DNA of 64,000 nucleotides, from contig SCTR01000010.1 of assembly GCA_004297305.1 (NCBI GenBank), positions 248,001 through 312,000 on the forward strand. Direction: 5' to 3'. Positions 1 through 8,711 of this stretch are shown in pieces. Positions within the stretch are counted from its first letter, which is position 1, and every line of letters begins with the position of its first letter. A model generated the notes under the pieces. It was not told where the DNA came from, ran no database searches, and saw only the letters and a list, made by a program, of their open reading frames with translations. Origin of the DNA: Actinomycetota bacterium (GTDB lineage: Bacteria > Actinomycetota > Actinomycetes > S36-B12 > FW305-bin1). Position numbers and translations under genes: made by a program.

Positions 1-261
1 GGTGACCCCGTCGGAGTACTCGCGGCCGGCAACGACGCCACTGACCCACGTGGCGTACTGCTGCACGAGGGGTTGATCCAGGCCCAGCCGTGATTCGACC
101 GCGGCGATCTGGGCCTCGTTGGACACCTTGCCGACGTACAGGTAGGCGGGGCTCACACCGGTGAGGGTCGGCACCACCTGGAAGACGACGAACGTGACGA
201 TGCTGATGATCCACACCACGACGACGGCGCCGAGGAGGCGCCGCAGGACGTACCACGCCAC
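1..261 (-). CDS. ABC transporter permease, DppB-like (partial, 3' end outside window)
   Basis: First 87 codons of an inner-membrane permease of the dipeptide/oligopeptide/nickel importer class. The GTG start at 261 follows a strong GGAGGGGG ribosome site. The N-terminus (VAWYVLRRLLGAVVVVWIIS) is the usual first transmembrane helix of DppB-type permeases, followed by a periplasmic-side segment with GLDQPLVQQYATWV, the typical spacing before the second helix. It lies downstream of the binding-protein gene and pairs with the DppC-like permease at 2239-3210. The substrate is unknown; peptide import is the family default. The two ATPase genes are not in the window and may lie beyond the left edge. 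Confidence 0.85.
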   Translation of the reverse strand, partial: MAWYVLRRLLGAVVVVWIISIVTFVVFQVVPTLTGVSPAYLYVGKVSNEAQIAAVESRLGLDQPLVQQYATWVSGVVAGREYSDGVT

Positions 262-334
262 CGCTCCCCCTCCACCGGTCCTGGTCGCCCGCTGGCGTTG
301 CGGACCGGAACCGGGCCGGTCCCCGACGGGCTGA

Positions 335-366
335 ACCCCGGCAGCGTGGTGATCTGCTGCCGGGGT
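335..366 (-). promoter_or_regulatory. Hairpin between binding-protein gene and dppB-like permease
   Basis: Perfect 11-bp inverted repeat (ACCCCGGCAGC paired with GCTGCCGGGGT) with a 10-nt loop, starting 22 nt after the stop codon of the binding-protein gene. There is no T tract, so it is more likely an mRNA-stabilising or attenuating structure that sets binding protein above permease than a full terminator. A similar hairpin follows the other binding-protein gene (8666-8703). Confidence 0.55.
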
Positions 367-388
367 CAGTGTCAGGCCAGTGGCCGGC

Positions 389-2170
389 TCACTTGCCGTC
401 CGACACCCCGATGTTGACCAGGTCGTAGTTGTTGCCGAGGCCGCCGTTCAGGTAGACGTTGGTCAACCGCGGTGCGCGATAGCGCAACACGCGATCCCAG
501 ACGTACGGCAGGTAGCTCGCGCTGTCCATGACGGCGTGGTTGATCGACGTGTTGACCTCGGCTTGAGCCGCCGGGGACGGATCGCCGGACTTCGGCGAGG
601 CGAGAGCCTGGTCGACCACCGGGCTGCGCAGCAGGGCGAAGTTCGTGTTGCCCTCGTCCGAGATCATGTCGGAGGACACGATCGGCGCCCAGAGGCCCTG
701 CGCGTTGGGGAAGTCCGGTGTCCAGTTGACGACCATGAGTCCCAGTTTCTGGTCGACCACCGTCTGCTGGCTGCCGATGTAGCCGAAGTAGTCCGGCGGG
801 TTGATCGCCTTGGCCGCCACGGTGATACCGACGCGCGCGAGCGCCTCCTGGAAGGCGGCGAACTGCGCCTGGCCCTTCTCTGTCGCCGCGTAAGCAACAT
901 TGGTGCTGAATCCATTCGGCTGGCCGCACTCGGCGAGCTTGGCCTTCGCCGTGGACACGTCGCCCGAGCCGTCGGTCCCGCTCGGGTACGGGTCGTAGGC
1001 CGGATCGTTGCCCGGCAGGTTCAGCGGCACCATGTTCGTGGCGATCTCGCCGGCCATGTCGCCGCCCTGCGCGAGCAGTGCGCTGCGCTTGTTCAGCGCG
1101 TAGAAGACCGCCTCGCGGCAGGCCTTGTTGTCCAACGGAGCCACACTCGGGGTGACCGCCAGGTACGAGATACTCCCGGTGACCGGGGCGTCGGCGTTGG
1201 CCTTGAGGGTGGAATCGGTCAGGATCTTGGTCTGGAAAGCGGACTGAACGCCGGTGTCGACCACCAGGTCGAGGGTGCCGGCTTCCAGCCGGGCATCAGC
1301 GTCGGCGCTGTTGCTGAACACCGTCAGGCTGACCGTCGACACCTTCGGCGACCTGATGCTGTCGCTGTCCTGGTTCCACTTGTCGTTGCGCACCAGGGTC
1401 ATCGAGACGCCCGGCTTGTAGTCGGAGATCTTGAACGGCCCGGAGGCCACCGGGTGACTGCCGTACTTGCCGCCAGTGTCCTTCGCCTTGGGCACCGGAG
1501 CCGCGACCGGCAACGCCATCACGTAGTCGAAGGCGGGGTACGGCTTGCGCAGCGTGAACACGATCGTCGAGGGATCCGGTGTCGTCACGCTTGTCAGATC
1601 CTTGGCCCCGCTCTTGTAGGGGCCCTGATACGCCGGGTTTCCCTTGTCGTCCATCTCCGTCAGCAGCGGGATCAGGTACTGGCTGGGACCACCGCTGATC
1701 TGCTCGACGTCGAAACTCCGCTCGATGCCGTACTTCACGTCCTGGCTGGTGATCGGAGTGCCGTCCTCAAACGTGATACCCGGCTTCAGGGTGTAGGTCC
1801 AGACGGTCGCGTCGGCGTTGCGCTTCCCGGGCCCGGTCGCGAGGTCGCCGACGATCTCGGTCCCGCCAGGTCCGGGTTTGGGCGCGTAGCCCACCAGCGT
1901 GCGGGTCATCAGCCGCTGCAGGTCCCAGCACCAGGTGAGGTAGGTACGAGCGGGATCCCAACTGTCGCAGTCGGCGCTGGCCGCCAGCCGCAACGTGCCG
2001 CCGGTCGCCGACGACGGGTTGACCACCGAGGTGACGGCCGCGTCGAACCCCGACGGCGCGGGGCTCGAAGCGGCCGGACCGCGGGCGCTGGAGCTGGTAC
2101 AGGCGCTGAGCGCCAGGACCGCGACCCCCGTGACCGCGACGACAGCCGGGAACGATCGGGAGGTGCTCAT
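389..2170 (-). CDS. ABC transporter substrate-binding lipoprotein, family 5 (peptide type)
   Basis: Extracytoplasmic solute receptor of about 593 residues. From the ATG at 2170 (AAGGCGG seven to ten bases upstream) the protein begins with a basic residue, a hydrophobic stretch and a lipobox LSAC, so it is a lipoprotein anchored by its cysteine. The body carries the family 5 hallmark region FEDGTPITSQDVKYGIERS about 100 residues into the mature protein, and the length is normal for DppA/OppA. A second in-frame ATG at 2188 would add six residues. It lies between the two permease genes on the same strand. Substrate could be peptides, but family members also bind nickel, sugars and opines. Confidence 0.9.
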   Translation of the reverse strand: MSTSRSFPAVVAVTGVAVLALSACTSSSARGPAASSPAPSGFDAAVTSVVNPSSATGGTLRLAASADCDSWDPARTYLTWCWDLQRLMTRTLVGYAPKPGPGGTEIVGDLATGPGKRNADATVWTYTLKPGITFEDGTPITSQDVKYGIERSFDVEQISGGPSQYLIPLLTEMDDKGNPAYQGPYKSGAKDLTSVTTPDPSTIVFTLRKPYPAFDYVMALPVAAPVPKAKDTGGKYGSHPVASGPFKISDYKPGVSMTLVRNDKWNQDSDSIRSPKVSTVSLTVFSNSADADARLEAGTLDLVVDTGVQSAFQTKILTDSTLKANADAPVTGSISYLAVTPSVAPLDNKACREAVFYALNKRSALLAQGGDMAGEIATNMVPLNLPGNDPAYDPYPSGTDGSGDVSTAKAKLAECGQPNGFSTNVAYAATEKGQAQFAAFQEALARVGITVAAKAINPPDYFGYIGSQQTVVDQKLGLMVVNWTPDFPNAQGLWAPIVSSDMISDEGNTNFALLRSPVVDQALASPKSGDPSPAAQAEVNTSINHAVMDSASYLPYVWDRVLRYRAPRLTNVYLNGGLGNNYDLVNIGVSDGK

Positions 2171-2238
2171 CAAGGTGTCCGCCTTCATACGGGGGTGACT
2201 CGAGCTTCGGAAGGGCCTCTGCCGCAATCGGTTCGTCA

Positions 2239-3210
2239 TCACGTGGCCCCCTTGGGGTCCAGCGCGTCGCGTAGTCCGTCGCCGAACAGGTTGAGCGCGA
2301 GAACGGTGAGCAGGATCGCGACACCGGGAGCGAGCATGTACAGCGGATAGACCGAGAACGTCGCCATGGCCGTCGACAGCATCTGTCCCCACGACGGCGT
2401 CGGTGGCTCCAAGCCGACGCCGAGGAACGACAGCGCCGCTTCGGCCAGGATGTACGTGGGCACCAGCAACGTCGCGTACACGATGAGCGTGCCCAACAGG
2501 TTGGGCAGGATCTCCCGCCGCAGGATGAACAGCCGGCTGGCACCCAGACTGCGGGCGGCGTCGACGAACTCTCGCTCGCGCAGCGAGAGGACCTGGCCCC
2601 GGACCACCCGGCCGATGTAGGCGAAACCGAAGAAGCCGATGATCAGGACCAGTACGGCGACGTCGAGCGCAGTGCCGCCGATGCCCAGGACGCTGTCCAC
2701 GTCGCGCAGGATCACCACCAGCGCAATCGAGAACAGCAGCACCGGGAAGGCGAGCATCAGGTCCATGAAACGACTGATCAACGAGTCGGCCACTCGACCA
2801 CCCGACCCCGCAACGACGCCGGCCACCAGGCCGAGAACGACCGACAGCGCCGCTGCCAGTACGGCGATCACCAAGGAGTACCGCGCGCCGTACAGAATCC
2901 TGGCGAGCGTGTCACGGCCGTTGGCCGGCTCCACGCCGAGGGGATGCTGGATCGTCATGCTGTCCCACGGCGGCTTGGGCAGGGTGGTCGACGAATCGAT
3001 CAGGTCGATGTTGAACTGCTGCGGATCGATACCGAGGACGCGACAGATCACCGGAGCGAAGACCGCCGCGGCCACCACGAGGCAGACGACGACGAATGCG
3101 CCCATCGCCACCCGATCGCGTCGCAACCGTCGCCACGTCGAGGAGGGCACGCTCACAGCCAGTGATGGCGAGGCGGGCCCGGGCAGTGCCGCGGGAGCGG
3201 TTGTCGACAT
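2239..3210 (-). CDS. ABC transporter permease, DppC-like
   Basis: 323-residue inner-membrane permease. An N-terminal cytoplasmic segment is followed by a first helix (AMGAFVVVCLVVAAAVFAPV), the family loop HPLGVEPANGRD, and the C-terminal BPD transport domain. The ATPase-contact EAA loop is visible as EFVDAARSLGASRLFILRRE. Start ATG 3210 has an AAGGAGG site. It is the first gene of the operon, followed by the binding protein and then the DppB-like permease; this C-A-B order is unusual, since the binding protein normally leads. The promoter should lie in 3211-3378, where I saw no clear box. Confidence 0.9.
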   Translation of the reverse strand: MSTTAPAALPGPASPSLAVSVPSSTWRRLRRDRVAMGAFVVVCLVVAAAVFAPVICRVLGIDPQQFNIDLIDSSTTLPKPPWDSMTIQHPLGVEPANGRDTLARILYGARYSLVIAVLAAALSVVLGLVAGVVAGSGGRVADSLISRFMDLMLAFPVLLFSIALVVILRDVDSVLGIGGTALDVAVLVLIIGFFGFAYIGRVVRGQVLSLREREFVDAARSLGASRLFILRREILPNLLGTLIVYATLLVPTYILAEAALSFLGVGLEPPTPSWGQMLSTAMATFSVYPLYMLAPGVAILLTVLALNLFGDGLRDALDPKGAT

Positions 3211-3378
3211 GGCGCACGCCTCCTTCGGCCGCGTCCGATCTCCTTCCCCCGGGGGACACGCGCACCGTACGTGACCACGACGCGGGAGTCCTGCTGACAG
3301 GCCGGAGCCTCAGCGATGGTGATGCGAGCGACAGCAGTTCGGCCTACCGGCCAGCGACGCGGCTGTGCCCCGGACGGC

Positions 3379-5244
3379 TCAGCTGCGGACCCGGGACCGG
3401 CTGCGTGCCTTCTCCCGTTCGGTGGCGCCCAACAGAACCTTCCGGATCCGGACGTTCGCTGGGGTCACCTCGATGCATTCGTCCTCGCGGCAGAACTCCA
3501 GGGCCTGCTCCATGGACATCTGCTTGTGCGGGATCAGCGGGACCAGGACGTCACTGGAGGACTGACGCATGTTCGTCAGCTTCTTCTCCTTGGTGGGGTT
3601 GACGTCCATGTCGTCGGCACGAGAGTTTTCCCCGACGATCATGCCCTCGTAGACCTCGGTCCCCGGCCCGACGAACATCGTCCCGCGCTCCTGCAGGTTC
3701 GCCAGGGCGAAGCCGGTGGTGGGCCCACGCCGGTCCGCCACCAGGGAACCGGTGGGGCGAGTTCGCAGGTCACCGTGCCAGGGCTCGTACCGGTCGAAGA
3801 CATGGTGCAGCAGACCGGTACCCCGGGTCTCGGTCAGGAACTCGGTACGGAATCCGATCAGTCCACGGGCCGGCACGACGTACTCCATCCGGATCCACCC
3901 GGTGCCGTGATTCACCATCTGCTCCATGCGGCCCTTGCGCAGCGCCATGAGCTGGGTGATCACCCCGAGGTAGTCCTCGGGAATGTCGATCGACAGGTGC
4001 TCCATCGGCTCGTGCACCACGCCGTCGACGACCCGCGTCACGACCTGCGGCTTGCCGACGGTCAGTTCGAACCCCTCGCGGCGCATGATCTCGACCAGGA
4101 TCGCCAATTGCAGCTCGCCGCGGCCCTGGACCTCCCAGGTGTCGGGCCGTTCGGTCGGCTCCATGCGGATCGACACGTTGCCGACCAGTTCGGACTCCAG
4201 CCGGCTCTTGACCAGCCGCGCGGTGAGCTTCGTGCCGCTCTGCCCGGCCAGCGGCGAGGTGTTGATGCCGATCGTCATCGAAATGGACGGCTCGTCGACG
4301 GTGATAGCCGGCAGCGGGACCGGATTCTCGGGGTCGGCCAGCGTCTCGCCGATCGTGATCTCCGGGATACCCGCCACGGCAATGATGTCGCCGGGACCGG
4401 CCTGCTCGGCCGGCACTCGTTCCAGCGCCTCCGTCATGAGCAACTCGCTGACCCGCACCCGCTCGGTCGTCCCGTCCGCACGGCACCAGGCGACCGACTG
4501 ACCCTTGCGGATGGTGCCGGCGCGGACCCGGCACAGTGCCAGCCGGCCCAGGTACGGCGAGGCGTCCAGGTTCGTCACATGCGCCTGCAGCGGTGCGCCT
4601 TCGGAGTAGGCCGGCGCCGGGACCGTCGCCAGCAACGTGGCGAACAGCGGCTCAAGGTCCTCACTGTCGGGCAGACCGCCGTCAGCCGGGCGGGTCAGCG
4701 AGGCACGGCCGGCCCGGGCGCTGGCGTAGACGATCGGGAAATCGATCTGACTGTCGTCGGCATCCAGATCGAAGAAGAGTTGGTACGTCTCGTCCACGAT
4801 CTCCGCGATGCGGGAATCGGGCCGGTCGACCTTGTTGACGACGAGCACCACCGGCAATCGCTTCTGCAAGGCCTTCCGCAACACGAACCGGGTCTGCGGC
4901 AAGGGGCCCTCACTGGCGTCGACCAGCAACAGCACCCCGTCGACCATCTCGAGGCCGCGTTCGACCTCGCCACCGAAGTCCGCGTGTCCGGGGGTGTCGA
5001 TGATGTTGAGCGTGACGCCTCCGGCCGGTGCCGCGGGTCCGGCGTACCGCACCGCGGTGTTCTTGGCCAGGATCGTGATGCCCTTCTCACGCTCCAGGTC
5101 CATCGAGTCCATGACGCGCTCGGCGACGTCCTGGTTGGCTCGGAATGCACCGGACTGCCACAGCATCGCGTCCACCAGCGTGGTCTTGCCATGGTCGACG
5201 TGGGCGATGATCGCGACGTTGCGCAGGTCTTCGCGTACGGGCAT
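3379..5244 (-). CDS. typA: Ribosome-associated GTPase TypA/BipA
   Basis: Translational GTPase of 621 residues that acts on the 70S ribosome and is linked to 50S assembly and stress adaptation. Motifs in order: G1 AHVDHGKT (about residues 15-22), switch region KGITILAKNTAV, G3 DTPGHADF, G4 NKVDR and G5 SAR, followed by the EF-G-like domains and the TypA-specific C-terminus with the MRQSSSDVLVPLIPHKQMS region. Length is usual for actinobacterial TypA. It lies only 39 bp downstream of the allophanate hydrolase gene on the same strand, so read-through from that cluster is possible, but its role is housekeeping and it probably has its own promoter. Confidence 0.95.
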   Translation of the reverse strand: MPVREDLRNVAIIAHVDHGKTTLVDAMLWQSGAFRANQDVAERVMDSMDLEREKGITILAKNTAVRYAGPAAPAGGVTLNIIDTPGHADFGGEVERGLEMVDGVLLLVDASEGPLPQTRFVLRKALQKRLPVVLVVNKVDRPDSRIAEIVDETYQLFFDLDADDSQIDFPIVYASARAGRASLTRPADGGLPDSEDLEPLFATLLATVPAPAYSEGAPLQAHVTNLDASPYLGRLALCRVRAGTIRKGQSVAWCRADGTTERVRVSELLMTEALERVPAEQAGPGDIIAVAGIPEITIGETLADPENPVPLPAITVDEPSISMTIGINTSPLAGQSGTKLTARLVKSRLESELVGNVSIRMEPTERPDTWEVQGRGELQLAILVEIMRREGFELTVGKPQVVTRVVDGVVHEPMEHLSIDIPEDYLGVITQLMALRKGRMEQMVNHGTGWIRMEYVVPARGLIGFRTEFLTETRGTGLLHHVFDRYEPWHGDLRTRPTGSLVADRRGPTTGFALANLQERGTMFVGPGTEVYEGMIVGENSRADDMDVNPTKEKKLTNMRQSSSDVLVPLIPHKQMSMEQALEFCREDECIEVTPANVRIRKVLLGATEREKARSRSRVRS

Positions 5245-5283
5245 GCGTTGGTCGCTCGATTCGTCGGAGGCGGTCCCGGCAGC

Positions 5284-7278
5284 CTACCGGCCGTGAGCGG
5301 CCTGCTCGTCGTCGGCCGGTAGCGCTGCAGCCTCCGTACTGGCCAGGTAGGCGCGCCAGCCACCGAATCGGGTGATGTCCTGTGCGTCGCCGATGACGTG
5401 GGTCTCGCACCGGAATCCGAGGACTTCGCGGCCGTCGCCGAGTTCGATCCGGCCAAGTCCCAGCGGTGCCGGGATCTCGGTCAGCAACGAGCCCAGGGCT
5501 TCGGTCGACAGCCGGTAGATCTCGACCTCGATCGAGGCACCGCGTCCGGGATCGCGGACCAGACCCGGGCGGCGCACCGAATCGCCCGGCAGCGCATAGA
5601 GCCGGTAGTCCGGCGCAGTCGCATTCGGCCCGACCAGAACAGCGCCGCGGTCGGTGAGTTGGTAGTGCAACGGCAGGCCGGCCAGATGGGCACCCACGAC
5701 CGCAAGGTCAACCCAGCCGTCGGTGGAGATCCGGGCAGGGAGGCTCGCAGCGACCGAGGCCCTGGCCGTGCCTGCGGGGGGCATGGCCGAGCGGCTGGCT
5801 ATCGAAGCAGTAGCCACGTCGTCGGCCGGCACGATTTCGCCGGTGGCAGCAGCCAACCGCAGACATCGGGCGTGTACGGCCGAGCCCAGGGACAACAGCG
5901 CGTCGTCATGACCGGCGGGGGCCAACAGGGTGATGCCGAACGGCTGGCCGGCCGGGGTGAACGCCGCCGGGACGGCCACCGCGGACAGGTCCAGAAGGTT
6001 CGCGAACGTCGTGTAGTGCCCCAGGGTGCTGTTCAGGTTCACCGGGTCAGCCACGACATCGGCGACCGAGTAGCTCGTGGCCACGGTCGGCAGCAGCAGC
6101 GCATCGATCTCCGCCCAGACCGGCTCGACGGCACGGGCGAGCTCCGCCAGGGCATACCGGCCACGGAACATTTCGACGCCGGAGACGGCGTCGCCGCGGT
6201 CCAGGATCGACCGAATGACCGGATGCACCGATTCGGGCCGCGACCGGACGAAGTCACCCACCGCAGCCGATCGTTCGGCGACCCACGGCCCGTCGTAGAG
6301 CAACCTGCCGGCAGCCAGGAACGCCGCGAGATCGACATCGACGACGCTGATGCCGCTCCTGATCAGCCGATCGACGGTGCCGCCGTAGGCGTGCCGAAAG
6401 TGCGTGTCGCCGAAGAACTCCCACTGCTGACGCACCGGGACGCCGATCGTGACCGTGGTCAAGTCGGCTGGCTGTGGTGCGGCGGCGGGCAGCGGCAGCC
6501 GCCGGGAGTACGGATCGGCGTCGTCGTATCCGGCGATGAGCGCCATCACCTCGGCGCCGTCGGCCACGCTCAACGAGAACACGCTGACGCAGTCCAGCGA
6601 CCGGCACGCCGGGACAACTCCGGTGGTGCTGACCAGGCCACGGGACGGCTTGATACCGACCACGTTGGTCAGGGCGGCAGGGACCCGGCCCGAGCCGGCC
6701 GTGTCCGTCCCCAGGGCGAACGACGCCAGGCCCGCCGATACCGCGACCGCAGAGCCGGAACTGGATCCACCCGCGATGAACGAGGGATCGAAAGGTGACC
6801 GGCACGCACCGTATGGCGAACGGGTACCACTCAGGCCGGTGGCGAACTGGTCAAGATTCGTCTTGCCCACGAGGATCGCCCCAGCGGCCACCAGCCTGGC
6901 AACGACAGCGGCGTCGCGCTCGGGCCGATAGCTGAAGTCCGGGCATCCGGCGGTCGTCGGCAGGCCGGCGACATCGATGTTGTCCTTGACCGCGAACGGG
7001 ATCCCGAACAGTGCCGGCAACGGCAGGCCCTGCTCACGGTTTACCCGCAGCAGCCGGTCCAGCTCCGAGGCTCGCGCCGCCAGGTCGTCAGACGCCACGA
7101 CCGAGATCCAGACGTTCTCCGCCGCCGACGATTCACGCCGGTTCACGATGATGCGGACGACGTCGCCGACGGTCAGCTGACCGGTTCGGTAGGCCTGGTG
7201 CAGGGCCGGAATCTGCAGCGACGTGAGTCCGTCGTCGTACTGCAGCGGAATCGGCGCGGATTCGCGCTGCGCTCTCAC
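5284..7278 (-). CDS. atzF: Allophanate hydrolase (AtzF/TrzF-type amidase)
   Basis: Cytosolic hydrolase that converts allophanate to ammonia and CO2, the last step of biuret, cyanurate and urea-carboxylase routes. The protein is about 664 residues from GTG 7278, which overlaps the preceding stop by four bases (GTGA). The amidase-signature triad is visible: Lys98 in FAVKDNID, cis-Ser172 in GGSSSGS and nucleophile Ser196 in GTDTAGSG. The segment [10 protein letters not shown] is a marker of allophanate hydrolases rather than general amidases. About 200 residues at the C-terminus match the second domain of AtzF, ending with the LGTVELADGR-like [11 protein letters not shown] region. No biotin carboxylase is nearby, so allophanate probably comes from the adjacent biuret-hydrolase-like enzyme. 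Confidence 0.92.
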   Translation of the reverse strand: MRAQRESAPIPLQYDDGLTSLQIPALHQAYRTGQLTVGDVVRIIVNRRESSAAENVWISVVASDDLAARASELDRLLRVNREQGLPLPALFGIPFAVKDNIDVAGLPTTAGCPDFSYRPERDAAVVARLVAAGAILVGKTNLDQFATGLSGTRSPYGACRSPFDPSFIAGGSSSGSAVAVSAGLASFALGTDTAGSGRVPAALTNVVGIKPSRGLVSTTGVVPACRSLDCVSVFSLSVADGAEVMALIAGYDDADPYSRRLPLPAAAPQPADLTTVTIGVPVRQQWEFFGDTHFRHAYGGTVDRLIRSGISVVDVDLAAFLAAGRLLYDGPWVAERSAAVGDFVRSRPESVHPVIRSILDRGDAVSGVEMFRGRYALAELARAVEPVWAEIDALLLPTVATSYSVADVVADPVNLNSTLGHYTTFANLLDLSAVAVPAAFTPAGQPFGITLLAPAGHDDALLSLGSAVHARCLRLAAATGEIVPADDVATASIASRSAMPPAGTARASVAASLPARISTDGWVDLAVVGAHLAGLPLHYQLTDRGAVLVGPNATAPDYRLYALPGDSVRRPGLVRDPGRGASIEVEIYRLSTEALGSLLTEIPAPLGLGRIELGDGREVLGFRCETHVIGDAQDITRFGGWRAYLASTEAAALPADDEQAAHGR

Positions 7279-8000
7279 GCCGGCAGCGGGGCGACCAGCG
7301 ACTGCAGCAACGCCTCCGATGTCGCGACCGCACCGAACACCCCGCCCTGCATCGTGACCATCTTCAAGGCCGCGGCGTAGTTGCCGAGGTCCGTGGCGCC
7401 CGTGCAGTCCGACAGCAGCAGGCATTCGTAGCCCCGGTCGTTCGCGTCCCGCATCGTGGTGTGAACGCAGACGTCCGTGGTGATGCCCGTCAGGATGATG
7501 TGGGTGATACCACGGGTTCGCAGCAGCAGGTCCAGATCGGTCGCGTAGAACGACCCTTTGCCCGGCTTGTCGATGATCATCTCGCCGGGCAGCGGAGCGA
7601 CTTCGGGCACGATCTCCCAGCCCGGTTCGCCGCGGGTGAGAATCCTGCCGCACGGTCCGCTGTCGCCGATTCCGGCACCGATCCGGCGAGACCGCCACAG
7701 CTTGTTGGCCGGGAGGTCGGACAGATCGGGGCGGTGGCCCTCACGGGTATGGACGATGGTGAAGCCCAGCGGCCTGGCGACCTCCAACATGGCGGCGGTC
7801 GGCGCCAGACCGGCACGGGTCAACGACAGGTCGTAGCCCATGGCGTCCACGTAACCGCCGGGACCACAGAAGTCGACCTGCCAGTCGATGTTGATGATCG
7901 CGGTCGTGCTGGCCTGGAAGGTGCCGTCGTACGGCCACGGGTACGGATCGGCGGCGACCGCTCCGAAGGTGGTGATGGCGGCAGAGTCCGTCACGGACAT
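7275..8000 (-). CDS. biuH: Biuret hydrolase-like cysteine hydrolase (isochorismatase family)
   Basis: 241-residue isochorismatase-like hydrolase with a complete catalytic set: Asp39 in INIDWQVDF, Lys145 in [10 protein letters not shown] and Cys178 in [10 protein letters not shown]. Gln218 in MQGGVFG is also present. As I recall, the characterised Rhizobium biuret hydrolase uses D36, K142, C175 and Q215, so all four sit at a constant offset of three, and long stretches such as [14 protein letters not shown] fit that family. Predicted reaction: biuret plus water to allophanate and ammonia. Its product fits the directly overlapping atzF gene. The ATG at 8000 has a GAGGAG site. Triuret hydrolase (TrtA) and RutB-like ureidoacrylate hydrolases are related alternatives, so the substrate is inferred. 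Confidence 0.85.
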   Translation of the reverse strand: MSVTDSAAITTFGAVAADPYPWPYDGTFQASTTAIINIDWQVDFCGPGGYVDAMGYDLSLTRAGLAPTAAMLEVARPLGFTIVHTREGHRPDLSDLPANKLWRSRRIGAGIGDSGPCGRILTRGEPGWEIVPEVAPLPGEMIIDKPGKGSFYATDLDLLLRTRGITHIILTGITTDVCVHTTMRDANDRGYECLLLSDCTGATDLGNYAAALKMVTMQGGVFGAVATSEALLQSLVAPLPA

Positions 8001-8042
8001 GCTGGCTCCTCGGCGTTTCGGGCGTTTCAGGATCGGGATGGA

Positions 8043-8639
8043 TCAGCAACTCTGCAGAGCTGCGAGGACGGCAGGAGTGGTGCCGACGGCGCCGAAGATG
8101 CCGCCGGACATCTCGATCATGGACACCGCAGCTGGAGTCAGGCTCGGATCGGCTGCGGCGCAGGCATCGACGACGAGCAGGCACTCGAAACCGCGGTCGT
8201 TCGCCGAGCGCATGGTGGAGTGGACGCTGGTCTCCAGACCGATTCCGCCGATGAGCACCTGGTCGACACCCCAACTGCGCAACGCATGATCCAGCGAAGT
8301 TCCGAAGAAGCCGTCGATCCCCGCGGCGACCATCGTGACGTCGGCGGCCGCGGCCAGCGGGCCGTCTGCGCTGCCGCCGGCAGCTGCTCCCGCCCACTGC
8401 ACCGAGGCTCTCGGACGTCCCGGTGGAATAGTGGCGACGTGCACCACCTTGCCGCCGACCGCAGTCACAGCCGCTGCGATCCGCACGGCAGCAGCCGTCG
8501 ATTCGCTCTGCGGCGCAGCACTTCCGGCTTCCATCGGTGACACCAGCACCAGGACGAGCCGGCGCGGATCGAGCCTGCCGTCGAAGGGCCACGGGTACGG
8601 CGTCGTACCCGCAACCCCGGAAACGGGTGCGTCGGCCAT
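8043..8639 (-). CDS. Degenerate isochorismatase-family paralogue (predicted pseudoenzyme)
   Basis: 198-residue protein clearly homologous to the adjacent BiuH-like enzyme: shared PYPWPFDG N-terminus, VHSTMRSANDRGFECLL and MSGGIFGAVGTTPA. Every catalytic position is replaced: Asp39 by Ser34, the Lys145 region by a lysine-free AAGIDGFFGTSLD (Ala105), Cys178 by Ser138, and the substrate-contact Gln218 by Ser178. The region carrying [12 protein letters not shown] and the EGHRPDL loop is also shortened. The reading frame is intact with a good GGTGAGG site before ATG 8639, and codon use matches its neighbours, so it is a maintained protein. Likely roles are structural subunit of a mixed oligomer, ligand sensor or regulator; none is shown. 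Confidence 0.8.
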   Translation of the reverse strand: MADAPVSGVAGTTPYPWPFDGRLDPRRLVLVLVSPMEAGSAAPQSESTAAAVRIAAAVTAVGGKVVHVATIPPGRPRASVQWAGAAAGGSADGPLAAAADVTMVAAGIDGFFGTSLDHALRSWGVDQVLIGGIGLETSVHSTMRSANDRGFECLLVVDACAAADPSLTPAAVSMIEMSGGIFGAVGTTPAVLAALQSC

Positions 8640-8665
8640 GAATCTCACCTCACCGACCTGCCGGG

Positions 8666-8703
8666 TTCCGCCAGCCCGTGCCTGCCGGCACGGGCTGGCG
8701 GAA
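8666..8703 (-). promoter_or_regulatory. Strong hairpin after the BMP-type binding-protein gene
   Basis: Perfect 17-bp stem (TTCCGCCAGCCCGTGCC and its complement) with a TGCC loop, beginning nine bases after the stop of the binding-protein gene and ending 26 bases before the next start codon. There is no T run on either side. It probably partitions the transcript so that the binding protein is made in excess over the three downstream enzyme-like proteins, by stabilisation of the upstream part or partial termination. Confidence 0.7.
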
Positions 8704-8711
8704 GCGGACCT

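Noticed and set aside
380-2350. A 656-codon plus-strand open frame opposite the peptide-binding lipoprotein
   Set aside because: Antisense shadow of a well-supported lipoprotein gene.
7275-8000. Nicotinamidase or plain isochorismatase
   Set aside because: The DADPYPWP-type N-terminus, [14 protein letters not shown] block, constant offset to the biuret hydrolase residues and the adjacent atzF gene favour a biuret hydrolase-like role.
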